Positions 24,115 through 26,249 of a stretch of DNA of 26,249 nt are shown here, piece by piece (position 1 is the first letter of the stretch; every line of letters begins with the position of its first letter). The stretch is taken from positions 1-26,249 of the forward strand of contig CAJTUD010000028.1 in assembly GCA_910579725.1 (NCBI GenBank). The letters run 5' to 3'. Source of the stretch: an uncultured Oscillospiraceae bacterium (GTDB taxonomy: Bacteria; Bacillota; Clostridia; Oscillospirales; Oscillospiraceae). Under the pieces are notes generated by a model. The model saw only the letters and a program-made list of their open reading frames with translations. It ran no database searches and was not told the DNA's origin. The translations under genes were made by a program, and so were the position numbers.

Positions 24115-24354
24115 ATGGAAAAGCAACTGTCCCTCCCCCGCCTGCGGGAGGAGATGACCAGCGGCGTGCTGTGCGCGTGGCTGAAGGAGGAAGGGGAGCC
24201 GGTAGCGCCGGGGGAGCCCCTCTATGAAATTGAAACAGACAAGGTGGTCAATCAGATCGAGGCGACGGAGGCCGGTGTCCTGAAAAAGCAGCTGCGGGAG
24301 GAAGGCGACGAGATCGTGCCCGGCGCGCCGGTGGCAATTCTGGAAACGGAGTGA
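24115..24354 (+). CDS. Free-standing lipoyl-domain protein
   Basis: This 79-residue protein is a single E2-type lipoyl domain, with the lipoylation lysine Lys43 in the canonical turn YEIETDKVV. The fold-defining pattern is complete: KEEGEPVAPGEPL before the lysine and EATEAGVL and EEGDEIVPGAPVAIL after it. It has no catalytic or subunit-binding domain and ends with a stop before the lipA start, so it is not simply the front of a normal E2 gene. Sequence style is E2-like rather than GcvH-like. ATG 24115 is preceded by GGGAGAAG; a TTG three bases earlier is the alternative start. It is the obvious substrate for the flanking ligases and lipoyl synthase. Confidence 0.88.
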   Translation: MEKQLSLPRLREEMTSGVLCAWLKEEGEPVAPGEPLYEIETDKVVNQIEATEAGVLKKQLREEGDEIVPGAPVAILETE

Positions 24355-24359
24355 ACGAA

Positions 24360-25220
24360 ATGGAGAGAAAACCGGGCTGGCTGAAGGTGCGCTACAACCA
24401 GGAGGCCGTGGAGGAAGTGGCGCGGCTCATGGGCGAGCTGAAGCTGAACACAGTATGCAGGGAGGCCAACTGTCCCAATCTGGGGGAGTGCTACCGGAAG
24501 CATACGGCCACTTTCATGATTCTGGGCAGCGTATGCACCCGAAACTGCCGCTTCTGCGACGTGAAGCCGGGGCGGCCGCTGCCGCCGGATCCTGAGGAGC
24601 CGGAGAATGTGGCCGCCGCCGCCAGACGGCTGGGACTGAGGCACGTGGTGCTCACCTGCCCCACCAGGGACGACCTGCCGGACGGCGGAGCGGAGCAGTT
24701 TGCAAAAACGGTGCGCGCCATCCGGAAAGCCTGCCCGGGGGCGACGGTGGAGACGCTGATCTCCGACATGAAGATGAATACGGCGGCGCTGGACGCGGTG
24801 ATCGAAGCCCGCCCGGAGGTGCTCAACCACAACGTGGAAACTGTGAAGGAGCTGCAAGGAGACGTGCGCCCTCAGGCGGACTACCGCAGAAGTCTGGACG
24901 TGCTGCGTTACTGCAAAGAAAAGGACGGGACGCTGCTGACCAAAACCGGGTTTATGGTGGGTCTGGGGGAGACGGAGGAGCAGATCGAGGTCTTGATGGA
25001 CGACGCGCTGGCCGCCGGGGTGGACATCCTGACCATCGGACAGTACCTGCAGCCCTCGCCGGAGCACCATCCTCTGGCCCGGTACGCTTCGCCGGAGGAT
25101 TTTGCGCGGTATCGGGAGAAGGCGCTGGCCAAGGGGTTCCGGTATGTGGCCTCCGCGCCTCTGGCGAGGAGCTCCTATAAGGCCTGGGAGGCCTTGGAGG
25201 GCGTTCATGATCTACATTGA
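24360..25220 (+). CDS. lipA: Lipoyl synthase (radical SAM)
   Basis: This 286-residue enzyme inserts two sulfurs into a protein-bound octanoyl chain. The auxiliary-cluster cysteines are Cys33, Cys38 and Cys44 (CREANCPNLGEC), and the radical-SAM cluster cysteines are Cys59, Cys63 and Cys66 (CTRNCRFC). Other hallmarks are TRDDLPDGGA, NHNVETV, TKTGFMVGLGET and the C-terminal RSSY, whose Ser ligates the auxiliary cluster. ATG 24360 is eight bases after GGAG, and an in-frame GTG at 24351 is the alternative. It follows the lipoyl-domain gene with a five-base gap and overlaps the second ligase by 14 bases. Confidence 0.96.
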   Translation: MERKPGWLKVRYNQEAVEEVARLMGELKLNTVCREANCPNLGECYRKHTATFMILGSVCTRNCRFCDVKPGRPLPPDPEEPENVAAAARRLGLRHVVLTCPTRDDLPDGGAEQFAKTVRAIRKACPGATVETLISDMKMNTAALDAVIEARPEVLNHNVETVKELQGDVRPQADYRRSLDVLRYCKEKDGTLLTKTGFMVGLGETEEQIEVLMDDALAAGVDILTIGQYLQPSPEHHPLARYASPEDFARYREKALAKGFRYVASAPLARSSYKAWEALEGVHDLH

Positions 25221-26187
25221 GACCGGCTCCGACGACGTCTGCTACAACTTCGGGGCGGAGTACTATTTCGCGGTGGAAAAGCCGATGCCGGATACTGTGT
25301 TTCTCTTCTGGCGCACCACGCCGACGCTGATGGTGGGGCGGTATCAGAACGTGGCGGAGGAGGTGGATAAGGCATACGCCGACGCCCACCATATCCGCAT
25401 CGTCCGGCGCATGAGCGGCGGGGGTACCATCTATACCGATCCAGGCGGCTGGCAGTTCACCTTTATTGAGGAGGCTCGGGAGGAGGAGATCCGCTTCCGG
25501 CAGTACATCACGCCGGTGATCCGCGCACTGGGAGAGCTGGGTGTGGAGGCTGCCTTCAACGGCCGCAACGATTTGACCATCGGGGGAAAGAAGATCTCCG
25601 GCAATGCCCAATACCGGCTGGGCGGACGGGTGGTGCACCACGGGTCCCTGCTGTTTTGCACAGACCTGGAGCAGATGGCCGCGGCCACCACGGTGGACCG
25701 GTACAAGATTCAGTCCAAAAGCATCCAATCTGTGCGGGAGCGCGTGACCAATATTGCGGACCACTTGCCCGCGCCTATGACCGCAGAGGAATTCAAGGCG
25801 CGGATTGTCTCCCACATTCTGGGACCGGAGGGCAAAACCTGTCCCATTACGCAGGAGGATGCGGCGAGAATCCGGACCCTGGGACAGGAGAAGTTTGGCT
25901 CCTGGGAGAGTACCTACGGCCAGAGCCCTGCCTTCAGCATACAGCGCACCGGCCGGTTTCCAGGCGGCAGCATGATCTTCCGGCTGGAGGTAAAGCGAGG
26001 TGTGATCCGGCAGGCTGCCGTGTCGGGAGATTTTTTCGCCTCGGTGGATGGAGATGTAATTGCGGGGGCGCTGACCGGATGCCGCTATGAGCGGGCGGCT
26101 GTGGAACAGGCGCTGGAGCGGGGCGGCATAGACGGCGCGGTGTACCGTGTTTCCGTGAAGGAAATGGCGGCGGCCATTGCCGATTGA
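25207..26187 (+). CDS. lplA: Lipoate-protein ligase (LplA-like) 2
   Basis: This 326-residue LplA-fold protein has RRMSGGGTIYTD (67-78), a conserved lysine (Lys129 in GGKKISGNAQ), the VVHHGSLLF strand and a C-terminal accessory region. ATG 25207 overlaps the end of lipA by 14 bases and is preceded by GGAGG at 25196-25200; longer in-frame starts would lie deep in lipA. It shares its motif layout with the ligase at 23064 but differs at many positions, so it is not a recent duplicate. One copy could be an octanoyl-transfer or amidotransferase-type enzyme feeding lipoyl synthase; sequence reading alone cannot decide. The remaining 62 bases of the window show no feature. Confidence 0.92.
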   Translation: MIYIETGSDDVCYNFGAEYYFAVEKPMPDTVFLFWRTTPTLMVGRYQNVAEEVDKAYADAHHIRIVRRMSGGGTIYTDPGGWQFTFIEEAREEEIRFRQYITPVIRALGELGVEAAFNGRNDLTIGGKKISGNAQYRLGGRVVHHGSLLFCTDLEQMAAATTVDRYKIQSKSIQSVRERVTNIADHLPAPMTAEEFKARIVSHILGPEGKTCPITQEDAARIRTLGQEKFGSWESTYGQSPAFSIQRTGRFPGGSMIFRLEVKRGVIRQAAVSGDFFASVDGDVIAGALTGCRYERAAVEQALERGGIDGAVYRVSVKEMAAAIAD

Positions 26188-26249
26188 TCCGTTCTCTTGA
26201 AAAAAATTCGGACAGGAAGCTCCTCTCCGCGTGACGACGCCCGGGACCA

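Noticed and set aside
1..26249. CRISPR arrays, insertion sequences, tRNA or rRNA genes
   Set aside because: No regularly spaced repeats, transposase-like genes with terminal repeats, or structured stable-RNA genes were seen on either strand.

Overview
The window is high-GC (roughly 60%) Firmicutes-type DNA. It has strong GGAGG-like ribosome sites, lipoprotein signal peptides, S-layer-homology domains, an RpiR-controlled sugar-uptake locus and a cobalamin riboswitch. Together these fit an anaerobic gut clostridium, most likely Oscillospiraceae (Flavonifractor, Lawsonibacter or Intestinimonas type). That placement is inference from protein style; no rRNA or tRNA is present to confirm it.

Region 1 (1-11148) is a sialic acid (N-acetylneuraminate) uptake and catabolism locus. 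The left edge holds the 3' part of an MsmK/UgpC-type sugar ABC ATPase, ending at a bidirectional terminator. A leftward operon (ROK-family kinase-like protein, SGNH esterase, YesL/DUF624 membrane protein) diverges from a rightward set: AGE-family N-acylglucosamine 2-epimerase, RpiR regulator, sugar-binding lipoprotein, two permeases, YhcH-family protein and N-acetylneuraminate lyase. Two TGAAA/TTTCA palindromes sit on the two rightward promoters and are probable operators for the RpiR protein. The transporter has no ATPase of its own, so the left-edge ATPase may energise it.

Region 2 (11149-16600) holds a heterodimeric ABC exporter with one degenerate and one consensus ATP site. Its promoter is flanked by inverted repeats. 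A type-B carboxylesterase follows.

Region 3 (16601-23021) is the most unusual part. A cobalamin riboswitch with a downstream intrinsic terminator precedes five same-strand genes. The first encodes a secreted protein with three SLH domains, a complete CbiK-type anaerobic cobaltochelatase domain and a C-terminal beta-rich domain. The second is a lipoprotein with a long Pro/Glu linker and a related C-terminal domain. Then come a BtuF/FecB-type binding lipoprotein, a FecCD/BtuC permease and a BtuD/FecE-type ATPase with an extra ~110-residue C-terminal domain. I read this as a B12-regulated, cell-surface tetrapyrrole, corrinoid or cobalt capture and import system built around an extracellular chelatase.

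Region 4 (23012-26187) is a lipoylation operon: lipoate-protein ligase, free-standing lipoyl-domain protein, lipoyl synthase and a second lipoate ligase. Its promoter lies in the tail of the terminator of region 3.
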